Notes: generated by a model not told the origin, from the letters alone. A DNA stretch of 64,000 nt from Herbaspirillum rubrisubalbicans (GCF_003719195.1 NZ_CP024996.1:4216001-4280000); one strand, 5' to 3'; counted from the stretch's first letter, positions 37,838 to 47,197 are shown. Made by a program: numbers and translations.

Positions 37838-39322
37838 TTAAATCCCCAGATCCTTCCAGATGGTATCGACGCGTTTTTTCACCTCATCGCTCATGACGAT
37901 GGGCGTACCCCATTCGCGATTGGTTTCACCGGGCCACTTGTTGGTGGCGTCGATACCCATCTTGCTGCCCAGCCCGCTGATGGGCGAGGCGAAGTCCAGG
38001 TAATCGATGGGCGTGTTATCCACCAGCACCGTATCGCGCACCGGATCCACCCGGGTGGTGATGGCCCAGATCACTTCCTTCCAATCGCGGATGTCGACAT
38101 CCTCATCCACCACCACGATGAACTTGGTGTACATGAACTGGCGCAGGAAACTCCACACGCCGAACATCACCCGCTTGGCGTGGCCGGCGTAAGATTTCTT
38201 CATCTGCACTACCGCCATGCGATAGCTGCATCCCTCTGGAGGCAAGTAAAAATCAGTGATTTCGGCAAACTGCTTCTGCAGCAAGGGGACGAAAACTTCA
38301 TTCAACGCCACACCCAGCACCGCCGGCTCATCGGGCGGCTTGCCGGTGTAGGTGGAGTGATAGATGGCATCGCGCCGCATGGTGATGCGGTCAATGGTGA
38401 AGACCGGGAACCAGTCCTGTTCATTGTAATAACCGGTGTGGTCGCCATACGGACCTTCCAGCGCGTGCTCGAAACCGGAGGCATGATGTTCATCCGGGTA
38501 GATATGCCCTTCCAGCACGATCTCGGCCGAGGCCGGTACCCGCAAGTCGCTACCCATGGCCTTGACCAGTTCGGTGCGACTGCCGCGCAAGAGACCAGCG
38601 AACTGGTATTCGGACAAACTATCGGGCACCGGCGTGACCGCTCCTAATATAGTGGCCGGATCGGCACCCAATGCCACCACCACCGGATAAGGCTGGCCCG
38701 GATGGGCGATGCAGTGCTCGCGGAAATCCAGCGCCCCGCCCCGATGGGCTAGCCAGCGCATGATGACCTTGTTGGGGCCCAGCACCTGTTGGCGATAGAT
38801 GCCCAGATTCTGGCGTTTCTTGTGCGGCCCCTTGGTGATGACCAGACCCCAGGTGATCAACGGAGCGATGTCGCCCGGCCAGCAGTGCTGGATCGGCAGG
38901 CGCGACAAGTCCACGTCCTGGCCCTCCCACACCACATCCTGGCAGGGTGCTGAGCTACGCTCCTTGGGTGCCATGTCCCACAGCGACTTCACCAGCCCGC
39001 CCAGGTCCAGCACATCCTTGATGCCCTTGGGCGGTTCCGGCTCCTTCAGGCGGGCCAGCAGATGGCCGATGCGACGCAACTCACTGATGCTTTGCGCCCC
39101 CATACCCAGGGCCACACGATGGGGAGTACCGAAAAGATTCGCGAGAACGGGGATATTTTTCTGGTCGACCTGCTCAAAAAGAAGCGCCGGACCTTCGGCC
39201 CGCAGGGTGCGATCGGCAATTTCAGTCATTTCCAGACGGGACGAAACCGGATGCGAGACGCGTTTCAGCTCTCCTTTTTGTTGCAATTTGGAAATAAAAT
39301 CTCGTAAATCGGTGTATTTCAT
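37838..39322 (-). CDS. ubiD: UbiD decarboxylase (3-octaprenyl-4-hydroxybenzoate)
   Basis: UbiD is the prenylated-FMN-dependent decarboxylase of ubiquinone synthesis. The 494-aa protein carries the signature [37 protein letters not shown], the catalytic-site region SEIVLEG-like [13 protein letters not shown] and [11 protein letters not shown] near residue 285. The start [11 protein letters not shown] at 39322 is chosen on conservation; an in-frame TTG lies four codons upstream. It is divergent from the lytic transglycosylase gene. Confidence 0.95.
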   Translation of the reverse strand: MKYTDLRDFISKLQQKGELKRVSHPVSSRLEMTEIADRTLRAEGPALLFEQVDQKNIPVLANLFGTPHRVALGMGAQSISELRRIGHLLARLKEPEPPKGIKDVLDLGGLVKSLWDMAPKERSSAPCQDVVWEGQDVDLSRLPIQHCWPGDIAPLITWGLVITKGPHKKRQNLGIYRQQVLGPNKVIMRWLAHRGGALDFREHCIAHPGQPYPVVVALGADPATILGAVTPVPDSLSEYQFAGLLRGSRTELVKAMGSDLRVPASAEIVLEGHIYPDEHHASGFEHALEGPYGDHTGYYNEQDWFPVFTIDRITMRRDAIYHSTYTGKPPDEPAVLGVALNEVFVPLLQKQFAEITDFYLPPEGCSYRMAVVQMKKSYAGHAKRVMFGVWSFLRQFMYTKFIVVVDEDVDIRDWKEVIWAITTRVDPVRDTVLVDNTPIDYLDFASPISGLGSKMGIDATNKWPGETNREWGTPIVMSDEVKKRVDTIWKDLGI

Positions 39323-39455
39323 ACTTTTTAACAAATTTCTTTTTGCATCACGGCCGGCTCAACTATCCCCGGCAAACGCTTGATTCTATTGATTTTTGAA
39401 GGAAGGCCACGTTGAATATGATACACAAAAGTTATAAAGAACTATTTTCATAGTA

Positions 39456-39484
39456 TTGACTCGATATAAAGTGGCTTCTACAAT
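39456..39484 (+). promoter_or_regulatory. strong sigma-70 promoter of the lytic transglycosylase leader
   Basis: TTGACT (39456-39461) and TACAAT (39479-39484) are separated by exactly 17 bp. The expected start near 39491 leaves a leader of about 295 nt before the coding region. Confidence 0.75.
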
Positions 39485-39490
39485 GCGCCC

Positions 39491-39785
39491 ACTCTAAACC
39501 GAAGAGGTGAGCCATGGGCTCGTAGAGGCTTGACCGAAAATAGTCGAGCCAAGCAAGGTATCCAGGGATCCGGGGTCCCAGCAACTTAAGAAGTGTGTCC
39601 AGGGCGTCAGCCCTACTCCCCGAAACATGTCATCCGACGGCAGGGCCAGCAGGCCTCGCGGATGGCCTTGCCGTAACGCCTTGCGACGGTAACGTAATAG
39701 ATTGCAGCAGCGACAGTTCAGCCGTTTGGTCTCCACTTCTTGGCCAGGCGCGCCCTGTTTTTGCCGCAATACAGCAGGAGGTTCA
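39491..39785 (+). promoter_or_regulatory. long structured 5' leader (possible regulatory RNA or sRNA)
   Basis: No coding frame is recognised. Strong hairpins can form: GGCTTGAC/GTCGAGCC, competing with GGCTCG at 39510-39515; AGGGC/GCCCT; and an 11-bp stem ACGGCAGGGCC/GGCCTTGCCGT (39637-39647 / 39664-39674, one G-U). A minimal frame ATGGGCTCGTAG lies near the 5' end. It resembles no riboswitch that I can identify. Confidence 0.4.
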
Positions 39786-40793
39786 ATGTCCAACCAAGCT
39801 TCCGAGGCGCCCTTATCAGGCGCCCCGCAGATGGTTCGCCGCGTGAATTTCCGGAATCTTTCCGGGAACCCACGCATTGCTCAATTTTTCGGCATCGCCC
39901 ATCGTCTGCTGACGATGGCAGGGATTGCCGCGCTGTTCGTGCTGGGCCTGATGTTCTTCAACCCCGACCTGGCCGACAGGCTCATCAGCATGTCGCCCTT
40001 CTCGGATGCACCGGAAGAGGTCCAGGAAGCCGATGCACCGGCCACCCCGGCGCTGGCCGACCTGATGGCGCCCACCACCCCGGTGGCATCGGTCAATGCC
40101 TTAGCCGGTGCGGCCGTGGCAGGTTCGGTGCAGTCGGCCGTGGCAACCCAGCCGCAGCACCAGACCCAGGCGCTCACGCCTGAAGAACGCCAGTTGCTGG
40201 GCAATCCGCGCCAGCAAAAGCTGGTCACCAACTGGCTGGCCAAGCGCTATCGCGTGGCCAGCGACGCGGCCGACATGCTGGTCTCGGCGGCCTACCTGAC
40301 GGCGCGCGACATCAAGCTTGATCCGCTGCTGATCCTGTCGGTGATCGCCATCGAATCGCGTTTCAATCCCTTCGCCGAAAGTCCGATGGGTGCGCAGGGC
40401 CTGATGCAGGTGATGGCCAAGGTACACCACGACAAGTTCCAGGAACTGGGTGGCATCAAAGCTGCCTTGAATCCCGTGGCCAATATCCGCGTGGGTTCGC
40501 AGATCCTGAAGGAATACGTCACCCGTGGCGGTTCAGTGGAAGCCGGCCTGAAGAGCTACGTGGGCGCCGCTGACATGAGCAATGATGGCGGTTATGGCAT
40601 CAAGGTCTTGTCCGAATACCAGAACCTGAAGCAAGTGGCGATGGGCAAGAACGTCTCGATCTACACCACCGCCACCGTGAAGCTGCCTGCGGCCTCGGGC
40701 GTCTCGGCCAGCGCCGAACAACCCAAGCCGGCCAGCAACAATGTGGCTGCGGCGGCCAAGCCCAAGACCGAAGAACAACTCGCCGCGCTGTAA
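39786..40793 (+). CDS. membrane-anchored lytic transglycosylase (SLT domain)
   Basis: A 335-aa peptidoglycan lytic transglycosylase. One N-terminal TM helix (LLTMAGIAALFVLGLMFF, about residues 39-56) anchors it. A Pro/Ala-rich linker follows, then the SLT domain with catalytic Glu in SVIAIESRFNPFAESPMGAQ and GLMQVM near residue 205. The C-terminal tail is low complexity (Ala/Lys/Pro). A GGAGG site precedes the ATG. It is driven by a strong promoter with a long leader. Its original terminator was split by the adjacent IS. Confidence 0.9.
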   Translation: MSNQASEAPLSGAPQMVRRVNFRNLSGNPRIAQFFGIAHRLLTMAGIAALFVLGLMFFNPDLADRLISMSPFSDAPEEVQEADAPATPALADLMAPTTPVASVNALAGAAVAGSVQSAVATQPQHQTQALTPEERQLLGNPRQQKLVTNWLAKRYRVASDAADMLVSAAYLTARDIKLDPLLILSVIAIESRFNPFAESPMGAQGLMQVMAKVHHDKFQELGGIKAALNPVANIRVGSQILKEYVTRGGSVEAGLKSYVGAADMSNDGGYGIKVLSEYQNLKQVAMGKNVSIYTTATVKLPAASGVSASAEQPKPASNNVAAAAKPKTEEQLAAL

Positions 40794-40853
40794 TATCCAT
40801 ACAGCAAAGCGTGTTGCGATGTGAATATTACCGGTATTCAGAACGCACAAAAA

Positions 40854-40871
40854 AGGAGCCCTCGGGCTCCT
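40854..40871 (-). repeat. left direct repeat of the IS, also a terminator hairpin
   Basis: AGGAGCCCTCGGGCTCCT is repeated exactly at 42438-42455. It is a near-perfect palindrome. This copy keeps the A-run on its left (40849-40854), so on the minus strand it is a hairpin followed by TTTTTT and can terminate the transposase transcript. Confidence 0.85.
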
Positions 40872-40884
40872 CAGGTTGATGACG

Positions 40885-40918
40885 AACCCCGTGTTTTCGA
40901 ACACGGGGTTTTGTTTTT
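40885..40918 (+). terminator. left subterminal terminator of the IS
   Basis: AACCCCGTGTT / AACACGGGGTT is a perfect 11-bp stem with a TTCG tetraloop followed by TTGTTTTT on the plus strand. It would stop host transcription entering from the lytic transglycosylase gene. Confidence 0.85.
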
Positions 40919-42384
40919 CAGGCGCAGGTAATTTGCAGATGGTCGATGGCGCAGAAGCCAAGCAAGGCGCGCATTTTTCGCTGTAGCCACTTTTGTACGC
41001 TGGCAGAGGCGCTCAAACCGTGTAAAAGCGCGCGCAAGCGCGCCACCAACAGGGCAATCTTCTTCATGTTCTGGGCCGCCGCCGCCAACAAGCACTGCTC
41101 GGCGACCTTGCGCAATCCCCGCATACGGGCATAACGATGTCCGTGCAATTGCTTGGCGTCGGCGAAGCTGCGTTCTACCGTTTCCTTGCGTCGGGCATAG
41201 ATGCGCTTGCCCCATTCGGTACGACGCCGATCATCCACCTTCTCCTTGGAACGCTCCCACACATGGCGCGTCACCACCTTGACCGCATTGGCGCTATTGG
41301 TGCATTGCTCGCGTACCTTGCAGCCTCGGCATTGCTCAGGGTTGGATTTGTATTCCCGATACCCGAGTCGATTGGTCGTGCTGTAGCGCAAGGGTTGACC
41401 CTGCGGGCAGATGTATTCGTCACGGTAGGCATCGTACTCATACGCCCGTTTAAAGAATGTCCCCGGCTTGTGGTTGGGTGTGCGGTAGCCCATCACGCCG
41501 CTGATCTCGCGATTCTCCAGTCCCTGGCAGACGGCCGGTGTGAAGTAGCCCGCATCCAGGCCAACGGCCTGTACATCAAATCCGAACGTCTGGCGCTGAC
41601 GATCCAGGCGTGCCAGATAAGGCTGACTGTCATGGACTGAGGCGGGCGTGACATGGGTATCGGTAATGATGGAATGCTTGGCATCGACGGTGCGGTGATC
41701 CAGGTAGAAGAAGCCCTTGGGCTTGTCGTCGCGCACCATGTAGCCGCTCTCGGGATCGGTGCGACTGACCTTGATCTCTTTGGTGGGCGGCTCATCATCG
41801 TCGTCACGCTTGAGCGGTTTCTTGCCATGCTCGGCACGGTCGATATCCACAGCGGCATCCAGTTCGGCCAGATAGGCCGAGGGGGTCTGGGTAACTTGAA
41901 CGTAGTCGAACTTGTTCTTGTTGGCGTTGGCCTTGAGGTGGGTGCTGTCGCTGTAGAGCACACGGCCATCGACCATGCCGCGTCCAATGGCCTGGCGCAC
42001 GATCTCGTCGAAGATCTCTTGATAGACGGTGGTATCAATGAAGCGGCGGCGCCGGTTCTGGGAGAAGGTGGATGAGTCCGGTACCTTGTCGGTCAGACGG
42101 AATCCGGCAAACCAGCGATAGGCCACATTGACCTGGACCTCGCGGATGAGCTGGCGCTCGCTGCGGATACCGAAGAGGTAACCGATGAACAAGAGCTTGA
42201 AGAGTACCACCGGGTCCAGTGCCGGGCGGCCATTGTCGGCGCAATACAGATGCGCCACCTTCTCTCGGATGAACTCGAAATCCACCGCCGCGTCGATCTT
42301 GCGCAGCAGGTGGTCCTTGGGCACGAGCATCTCGATGGTCACCATCTCTAACTCGTGCTGGGCGGCTGTCGGTTTTTTGAGCAT
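40918..42384 (-). CDS. IS1182-family transposase
   Basis: A 488-aa DDE transposase with no frame disruption. The N-terminal DUF772-type domain (HLLRKIDAAVDFEFIREKV, GRPALDPVVLFKLLFIGYL) is followed by the catalytic core with Asp residues in LYSDSTHLKANAN and GLDAGYFTP. A Cys cluster follows (ICPQGQ, CRGCKVREQC), then the Glu-containing TVERSFADAKQLHGHRYAR. It appears intact, so the element could be active. Confidence 0.93.
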   Translation of the reverse strand: MLKKPTAAQHELEMVTIEMLVPKDHLLRKIDAAVDFEFIREKVAHLYCADNGRPALDPVVLFKLLFIGYLFGIRSERQLIREVQVNVAYRWFAGFRLTDKVPDSSTFSQNRRRRFIDTTVYQEIFDEIVRQAIGRGMVDGRVLYSDSTHLKANANKNKFDYVQVTQTPSAYLAELDAAVDIDRAEHGKKPLKRDDDDEPPTKEIKVSRTDPESGYMVRDDKPKGFFYLDHRTVDAKHSIITDTHVTPASVHDSQPYLARLDRQRQTFGFDVQAVGLDAGYFTPAVCQGLENREISGVMGYRTPNHKPGTFFKRAYEYDAYRDEYICPQGQPLRYSTTNRLGYREYKSNPEQCRGCKVREQCTNSANAVKVVTRHVWERSKEKVDDRRRTEWGKRIYARRKETVERSFADAKQLHGHRYARMRGLRKVAEQCLLAAAAQNMKKIALLVARLRALLHGLSASASVQKWLQRKMRALLGFCAIDHLQITCA

Positions 42385-42397
42385 GACCGATTAAACA

Positions 42398-42427
42398 ACA
42401 AAGCCTTGGCTTTCGCCAAGGCTTTGT
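42398..42427 (-). terminator. right subterminal hairpin/terminator of the IS
   Basis: ACAAAGCCTTGGC / GCCAAGGCTTTGT is a 13-bp stem with a TTTC loop. On the minus strand it is followed by TGTTTAATC after its own T-rich arm, so it may stop transcription entering from the aminotransferase gene. The T-tract is short. Confidence 0.6.
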
Positions 42428-42437
42428 CATCAATCTG

Positions 42438-42455
42438 AGGAGCCCTCGGGCTCCT
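42438..42455 (+). repeat. right direct repeat of the IS, also a terminator hairpin
   Basis: This is an exact copy of the 18-bp repeat at 40854. It is followed by TTTTTTT and therefore keeps only the plus-strand terminator function. Confidence 0.85.
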
Positions 42456-42506
42456 TTTTTTACGCCTGCAGCCAGGCTGCGCGACAGCGCGGCGCTCAGG
42501 TGACGT

Positions 42507-43688
42507 TCAGGCCGCCTTCTTGCGCTCGGCAAAAAACACCCGCAGACGGGCCACGGCTTCCTGCAGCTTTTCCATCGACGTGGCATAGGACAGGCGGATA
42601 TAGCGGCGCGCCGTGAAGGGACCGAAATCCAGCCCCGGCACCAGCACCACGCCAGCTTCATTGAGCATGTCCAGGCTCAGCTGGTCGGCATCGTCGCACA
42701 GGGCGCTGCAATCGGCATACACATAGAAGGCGCCATCCGGTACCACCGGCACGCTAAAGCCCAGGCTTTCCAGCGCCGGCACGATGTAGTCGCGACGACG
42801 CTTGAACTCGGCCTTGCGCGCTTCATAGACGGCGATGGTCTCGGGAGTGAAGCAGGCCACGGCGGCGTGCTGGGCAATCGAGGAAGCACAGATCAACAGG
42901 TTCTGCGCCAGCTTCTCGACCTGCGGCACCAAGGCCGGCGGCAACACCAGCCAGCCCAGGCGCCAGCCGGTCATATTGAAATACTTGGAGAAGCTGTTGA
43001 TGACCACCACATCCTCGCCCAGCGACAGCGCCGAGAACGGTGCGCCTTCATAGGACAAGCCCTGGTAGATCTCATCGACGATGGTAAAGCCGCCGCGCTG
43101 GCGCACTTCACCGAGAATGGCGCGTAGCTCGTCGGGGGCAATGGAGGTACCGGTGGGATTGGAGGGCGAGGCCAGCAGCACGCCACGCGTGCGCTCACCC
43201 CAGTGCTCGCGCACCATCTGCGCCGATAGCTGGAAGCGATGTTCCGGGCCACTGGCGATGAGCTTGGCCCGGCCCTCGAAGGCCGCCACGAAATGGCGGT
43301 TGCAGGGATAGCTGGGGTCGGGCATCAACACTTCGCTGTCGCGCTCGACCAATGCGGCACAGGCCAGCAGCAAGGCCGCCGACGCACCAGCGGTGATGAC
43401 GATACGCTCAGGCGCGATCTCCAGGCCATAGACGCTGCGGTAATGGTCCGAAATGGCCTGGCGCAATGCCGGCAGGCCGGTGGCCGAGGTGTATTGCATC
43501 TTGCCCTCGGCCATGGCGCGGGTGGCCGCCTCGACTACGGCGGGTGGCGCCGTGAAATCGGGTTCGCCGATCCCCATGTGGATCAGGTCGCGTCCCTGCT
43601 GGGCCAGGATGTCAGCCTTCTTGGACAATTCCATCACGTGGAAGGGAGCGATGTGCTGCAAACGTGAAGCAAGTTGATTCAGGTTCAT
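42507..43688 (-). CDS. PLP-dependent aminotransferase, class I
   Basis: A 393-aa fold-type I aminotransferase. Motifs are MGIGEPDFTAPPAV near residue 38, ASPSNPTGTSI near residue 170, VDEIYQGLSYEG, and the PLP-lysine region NSFSKYFNMTGWRLGW near residue 230. A C-terminal arginine lies in RRYIRLSYA. It resembles aspartate/aromatic-type or valine-pyruvate-like enzymes; the substrate is uncertain. It lies downstream of nusB but behind a terminator, and the IS inserted just beyond its end. Confidence 0.9.
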   Translation of the reverse strand: MNLNQLASRLQHIAPFHVMELSKKADILAQQGRDLIHMGIGEPDFTAPPAVVEAATRAMAEGKMQYTSATGLPALRQAISDHYRSVYGLEIAPERIVITAGASAALLLACAALVERDSEVLMPDPSYPCNRHFVAAFEGRAKLIASGPEHRFQLSAQMVREHWGERTRGVLLASPSNPTGTSIAPDELRAILGEVRQRGGFTIVDEIYQGLSYEGAPFSALSLGEDVVVINSFSKYFNMTGWRLGWLVLPPALVPQVEKLAQNLLICASSIAQHAAVACFTPETIAVYEARKAEFKRRRDYIVPALESLGFSVPVVPDGAFYVYADCSALCDDADQLSLDMLNEAGVVLVPGLDFGPFTARRYIRLSYATSMEKLQEAVARLRVFFAERKKAA

Positions 43689-43748
43689 GCGCTAATTCCA
43701 GACAACAAGGGACAACGAAGACAAATGGCGGCGCTCGGGAGCCTCACC

Positions 43749-43771
43749 AAAAAAGCGAGCAATACTCGCTT
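43749..43771 (-). terminator. terminator after nusB
   Basis: On the minus strand AAGCGAG pairs with CTCGCTT around a 5-nt loop and is followed by a T-run, 10 bp after the nusB stop. Confidence 0.8.
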
Positions 43772-43780
43772 CAAATACGC

Positions 43781-44251
43781 TTAACGACGACCGGCCGCTT
43801 CCACTTCAGTGGCACGGGTCTGGGCCGCGAACCGGTCCAACACGCCATTGACGTACTTGTGACCATCGATGCCGCCAAAGGACTTGGCCAGTTCCACGGC
43901 TTCGTTGATGACCACCTTGTAGGGGATCTCGATGTGGTTCTGCAGCTCGTAGGCACCGATGAGCAAGGCGGCGTGTTCCACCGGCGAGAGTTCCTTGATG
44001 GGACGATCAATCAGCGGCGACAGGCCGGCACGCAGCTTGTCGGCGTCACGAATGGCACCGGTGAGCAAGGTATCGAAGTGCTCGGCGTCGGCCTTGTCGA
44101 AACCGTGGGCTTGGCGGATATGGGCTTCGATGGCACCCGCGTCCTCGTGATTGAGCAGCCATTGGTACAAGCCCTGCAACGCGAACTCGCGGGCGCGGTG
44201 ACGCGGGGTGCGGTTCTTGTTCGAATTGGCGTGTTGAGATTTGTTCGACAT
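43781..44251 (-). CDS. nusB: transcription antitermination factor NusB
   Basis: NusB binds BoxA RNA with NusE (S10) for rRNA antitermination. The 156-aa all-helical protein has [18 protein letters not shown] near residue 15, [17 protein letters not shown] near residue 85 and [19 protein letters not shown] then YVNGVLD near the end. The start [12 protein letters not shown] at 44251 is preferred; upstream codons are not conserved-looking. It is last in the ribBA-ribH-nusB group, a classic linkage. Confidence 0.96.
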   Translation of the reverse strand: MSNKSQHANSNKNRTPRHRAREFALQGLYQWLLNHEDAGAIEAHIRQAHGFDKADAEHFDTLLTGAIRDADKLRAGLSPLIDRPIKELSPVEHAALLIGAYELQNHIEIPYKVVINEAVELAKSFGGIDGHKYVNGVLDRFAAQTRATEVEAAGRR

Positions 44252-44356
44252 GATGATTGCGGCCGGGGGCCTTGGATAACTGAAACAAATGAATGCGAGT
44301 GCTGGCACCAGGCCAGCAGTGCGGCTGCGGGACGCATGTCCCGCAGCGCCTATGAA

Positions 44357-44842
44357 TTATTCTTCTTCGGTGGCCTGACCGAGTTCTTCCAGCACGATGG
44401 ACAGGTTGGCCATTTCCACGGCCACGCGGGCGGCATCGGCGCCCTTCTCGGCCATGCGCACTTCGGCCTGTTCATCGTTCTCGGTAGTGAGCACGGCGTT
44501 GGCAATGGGCAGACCGAAGTCCAGGCCGATGCGGGTGATGCCGGCGCCGGATTCGTTGGAGACCAGCTCGAAGTGATAGGTCTCGCCACGGATGACCGCG
44601 CCCAGCGCGATCAGGGCGTCGAACTGTTCGGTCTCGGCCATCTTCTGCAGCGCCAGCGGGATTTCCAGCGCGCCGGGCACGGTCACGTGCAGGATGTCTT
44701 CATCGGCCACGCCCAGGTGCTTCAGTTCGGCCAGGCAGGCGGCCAGCAGGCCATGGCAGACGTCTTCATTGAAGCGCGCCTGCACGATACCGATGCGCAA
44801 GCTTTCGCCATTGAGGTCTGGGTCGTAGGTTCCGATGGTCAT
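44357..44842 (-). CDS. ribH: 6,7-dimethyl-8-ribityllumazine synthase
   Basis: RibH condenses the ribityl-aminouracil and the butanone phosphate made by RibB in riboflavin synthesis, as a 60-mer or pentamer. The 161 aa contain [46 protein letters not shown] with the active-site His, and [17 protein letters not shown]. It lies 55 bp after ribBA and 105 bp before nusB. Confidence 0.97.
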   Translation of the reverse strand: MTIGTYDPDLNGESLRIGIVQARFNEDVCHGLLAACLAELKHLGVADEDILHVTVPGALEIPLALQKMAETEQFDALIALGAVIRGETYHFELVSNESGAGITRIGLDFGLPIANAVLTTENDEQAEVRMAEKGADAARVAVEMANLSIVLEELGQATEEE

Positions 44843-44897
44843 GGCTGTTCCTTCTGGTTAGGTTGACTTGCGTAATGGTTGGATTGCCGGAGGCCGC

Positions 44898-46019
44898 TCA
44901 CGCGCCTTCGCGCGTCTGGTAACCGGTCACTTCGAGCTGGAAGCCGGTCATCGAGGGCATCTTGCGCGGGCTGGCCAAGAGCTTCATCTTGCATACCCCC
45001 AGGTCTTTCAGGATCTGGGCGCCGATGCCGTAGGTGCGCAGGTCCATGCGGTCGGCGCGGGCGGGCTTGGCGGCGGCGGGTGTGCCGACCTTGTTCAACG
45101 CACCGAACTGGTCGAACATCTGCTGTGCCGATTCCTCGCAGTTGAGCAGCACGATCACACCGGACTCGGCGGCCTGCACGGCCTGCATGGCCGCAGCCAG
45201 GTTCCAGGAGTGGGTGGTCACGCCCGCTTCCAGCAAGTCCAGGATCGACACCGGCTGGTGCACGCGCACCAGGGTTTCCCTGCCCGGCTGGATGTCACCG
45301 TGCACCAGCGCCAGGTGGGCGCCACCGGAGGGCGTATCGCGATAGGCGATGGCCTTGAAGCTGCCATGGGCGGTCTGCATCTCGCGCTCGGCCACGCGTT
45401 CGATGATGCTCTCGTTGCGGCTACGGTAATGGATCAGGTCGGCGATGGTACCGATTTTCAGCTTGTGCTTCTGGGCGAATTCCAGCAGATCCGGCAGGCG
45501 GGCCATGGTGCCGTCGTCCTTCAGGATCTCGCAGATCACGGACGCCGGAGTCAGGCCGGCCATGGCGGTCAGGTCGCACCCGGCCTCGGTATGGCCGGCG
45601 CGCATGAGCACCCCGCCCTTCTGCGCACGCAGCGGGAAGATGTGGCCCGGCTGCACCAGATCCGACGGCTTGGCGCCCTTGGAGGCGGCCACCTGGATGG
45701 TGCGCGCGCGGTCGGCGGCGGAAATACCGGTGGTCACGCCTTCGGCGGCTTCGATGGAGACCGTGAAATTGGTGCCGTAAGCCGTGCCGTTGCGGCTGGC
45801 CATGAGCGGCAGGTCGAGCTGGTCGACATGTTCCTCGGTCAGGGTCAGGCAGACCAGGCCACGCGCATGGGTGACCATGAAGTTGATGGCTTCGGGCGTG
45901 ACGAAATCGGTGGCCAGGACCAGGTCACCTTCGTTTTCGCGGTCTTCTTCATCGACCAGGATCACCATGCGACCAGCACGGAGTTCGGCGACGATTTCTT
46001 CGGTTGTAGCAAGTGGCAT
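44898..46019 (-). CDS. ribBA: 3,4-dihydroxy-2-butanone-4-phosphate synthase with degenerate RibA domain
   Basis: Residues 1-205 form an intact RibB domain, which makes the four-carbon precursor of riboflavin: [26 protein letters not shown]-like [11 protein letters not shown], and [17 protein letters not shown]. The C-terminal 165 residues follow the GTP cyclohydrolase II layout ([25 protein letters not shown]), but the zinc-binding C-x10-C-x-C motif is missing, so cyclohydrolase activity is doubtful. The start at 46019 is preceded by an AAAGAG site. No FMN riboswitch is visible in the 66-bp upstream gap. Confidence 0.92.
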   Translation of the reverse strand: MPLATTEEIVAELRAGRMVILVDEEDRENEGDLVLATDFVTPEAINFMVTHARGLVCLTLTEEHVDQLDLPLMASRNGTAYGTNFTVSIEAAEGVTTGISAADRARTIQVAASKGAKPSDLVQPGHIFPLRAQKGGVLMRAGHTEAGCDLTAMAGLTPASVICEILKDDGTMARLPDLLEFAQKHKLKIGTIADLIHYRSRNESIIERVAEREMQTAHGSFKAIAYRDTPSGGAHLALVHGDIQPGRETLVRVHQPVSILDLLEAGVTTHSWNLAAAMQAVQAAESGVIVLLNCEESAQQMFDQFGALNKVGTPAAAKPARADRMDLRTYGIGAQILKDLGVCKMKLLASPRKMPSMTGFQLEVTGYQTREGA

Positions 46020-46085
46020 ATTCGCGCTCTTTTCCCAATTGGAACCCGCTATTTTAAAGGATTGCGGGCCTCTCCCGCTGGGCAA

Positions 46086-47150
46086 TTACGCCGCCTGTGC
46101 AGCCTGGGTACGTTGCAGTGCTTCCAGCAACAGTGCCGGGTCGCCCAGCGCCAATCGCTTGGAATCCGACAGGGTCTGGCGGAAGGCACGCGCACCGGGC
46201 ATTCCGGCCAGCAGGCCCAGCATGTGGCGGGTGATGCTGTTCAGCCGCAGGCCACGGCCATTGTCGCCATGCAACTCCAGCTGACGCTTGATATAGGGCA
46301 ACATGGCTGCGATCACCTCGGCCCGGCTGGGCTGGCGGCCTCCCTCCAGGTCGCCGTAGTAGCGGGCATCGAAGCTGGCCATCAGATAGGGGTTGTGATA
46401 CGCCTCGCGACCCAGCATGACGCCATCCACGTGCTGCAGGTGTTCATCGATCTCGGGCAGGGTCTTGATGCCGCCGTTGATGAGGATTTCCAGTTGCGGG
46501 AAATCCTTCTTCAACTGATAGGCGTAGTGGTATTTCAGCGGCGGAATCTCGCGGTTTTCCTTGGGGCTCAAGCCCTTGAGGATGGCATTGCGGGCATGGA
46601 CGATGAAGGTCTGGCAACCCGCCTCGGCAATCTGGCCCACGAAGTCGCGCACGAAGTCATAGGATTGCACGTCATCGATGCCGATGCGGTGTTTCACGGT
46701 CACGTCGATCGATACTGCATCACGCATGGCCTTGACGCAATCGGCCACCAGCGCCGGCTCGCCCATCAGGCAGGCACCGAAGGCGCCCTTCTGGACGCGC
46801 TCGGAGGGGCAGCCACAGTTCAGGTTGATCTCGTCATAGCCCCACTGCTCGCCCAGCTTGGCGCTATGCGCCAGGTCGGCCGGCTCGCTGCCGCCCAGTT
46901 GCAGGGCCACCGGGTGTTCCTGTTCATCGAAATCGAGGTGGCGCGGCACATCGCCATGCAGCAGCGCACCGGTGGTGACCATCTCGGTGTAGAGCCAGGT
47001 GTGACGCGTGATCTGACGATGGAAGACGCGGCAGTGGCGGTCGGTCCAGTCCATCATCGGGGCGACAGAAATCCTCCGAGACGGCAAACTCGGTTTATTT
47101 CCAGCACTGGCAAGGCTTTCTGGCGCGTCTTTGGCCAATTCAGACTTCAC
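46086..47150 (-). CDS. dusA: tRNA-dihydrouridine(20/20a) synthase
   Basis: DusA reduces U20/U20a in tRNA D-loops using FMN and NADPH. Conserved SVAPMMDWTDRHCR begins near residue 28, the catalytic Cys is in LNCGCPSERVQKGAFGACLM near residue 115, and FMN-binding LINGGIKTLPEI follows. The 354-aa frame starts with GTG at 47150. The first 26 residues (MKSELAKDAPES onward) lie in sequence that appears to be supplied by the prophage, since dusA integrases insert at this position and rebuild the gene start. Expression probably now depends on a phage-borne promoter. Confidence 0.93.
   Translation of the reverse strand: MKSELAKDAPESLASAGNKPSLPSRRISVAPMMDWTDRHCRVFHRQITRHTWLYTEMVTTGALLHGDVPRHLDFDEQEHPVALQLGGSEPADLAHSAKLGEQWGYDEINLNCGCPSERVQKGAFGACLMGEPALVADCVKAMRDAVSIDVTVKHRIGIDDVQSYDFVRDFVGQIAEAGCQTFIVHARNAILKGLSPKENREIPPLKYHYAYQLKKDFPQLEILINGGIKTLPEIDEHLQHVDGVMLGREAYHNPYLMASFDARYYGDLEGGRQPSRAEVIAAMLPYIKRQLELHGDNGRGLRLNSITRHMLGLLAGMPGARAFRQTLSDSKRLALGDPALLLEALQRTQAAQAA
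47041..47090. other. probable attL of the prophage inside dusA
   Basis: The codons for SVAPMMDWTDR at the dusA 5' end are the usual crossover region of dusA-specific tyrosine integrases, and an integrase gene begins 48 bp beyond the dusA start. The matching attR lies outside the window, so core limits are inferred. Confidence 0.55.
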
Positions 47151-47197
47151 GATATTTCACGAAAATAAATGGTTTATCATTCACCATTGGACAAAAA

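Larger units (their letters stand above)
40871..42438. mobile_element. IS1182-family insertion sequence, complete
   Basis: The element is about 1568 bp with one transposase gene. Terminal inverted repeats are TCAGGTTGATGAC (left) and TCAGATTGATGAC (right, reverse complement). The flanking 16-18-bp direct repeats are copies of a host terminator hairpin, so it inserted into the shared terminator of two convergent genes. Subterminal hairpins lie at both ends. The exact ends are ambiguous by one base because the repeat edges match. Confidence 0.88.

Noticed and set aside
46020..46085. FMN riboswitch before ribBA
   Set aside because: The gap to dusA is only 66 bp and contains none of the conserved RFN segments.
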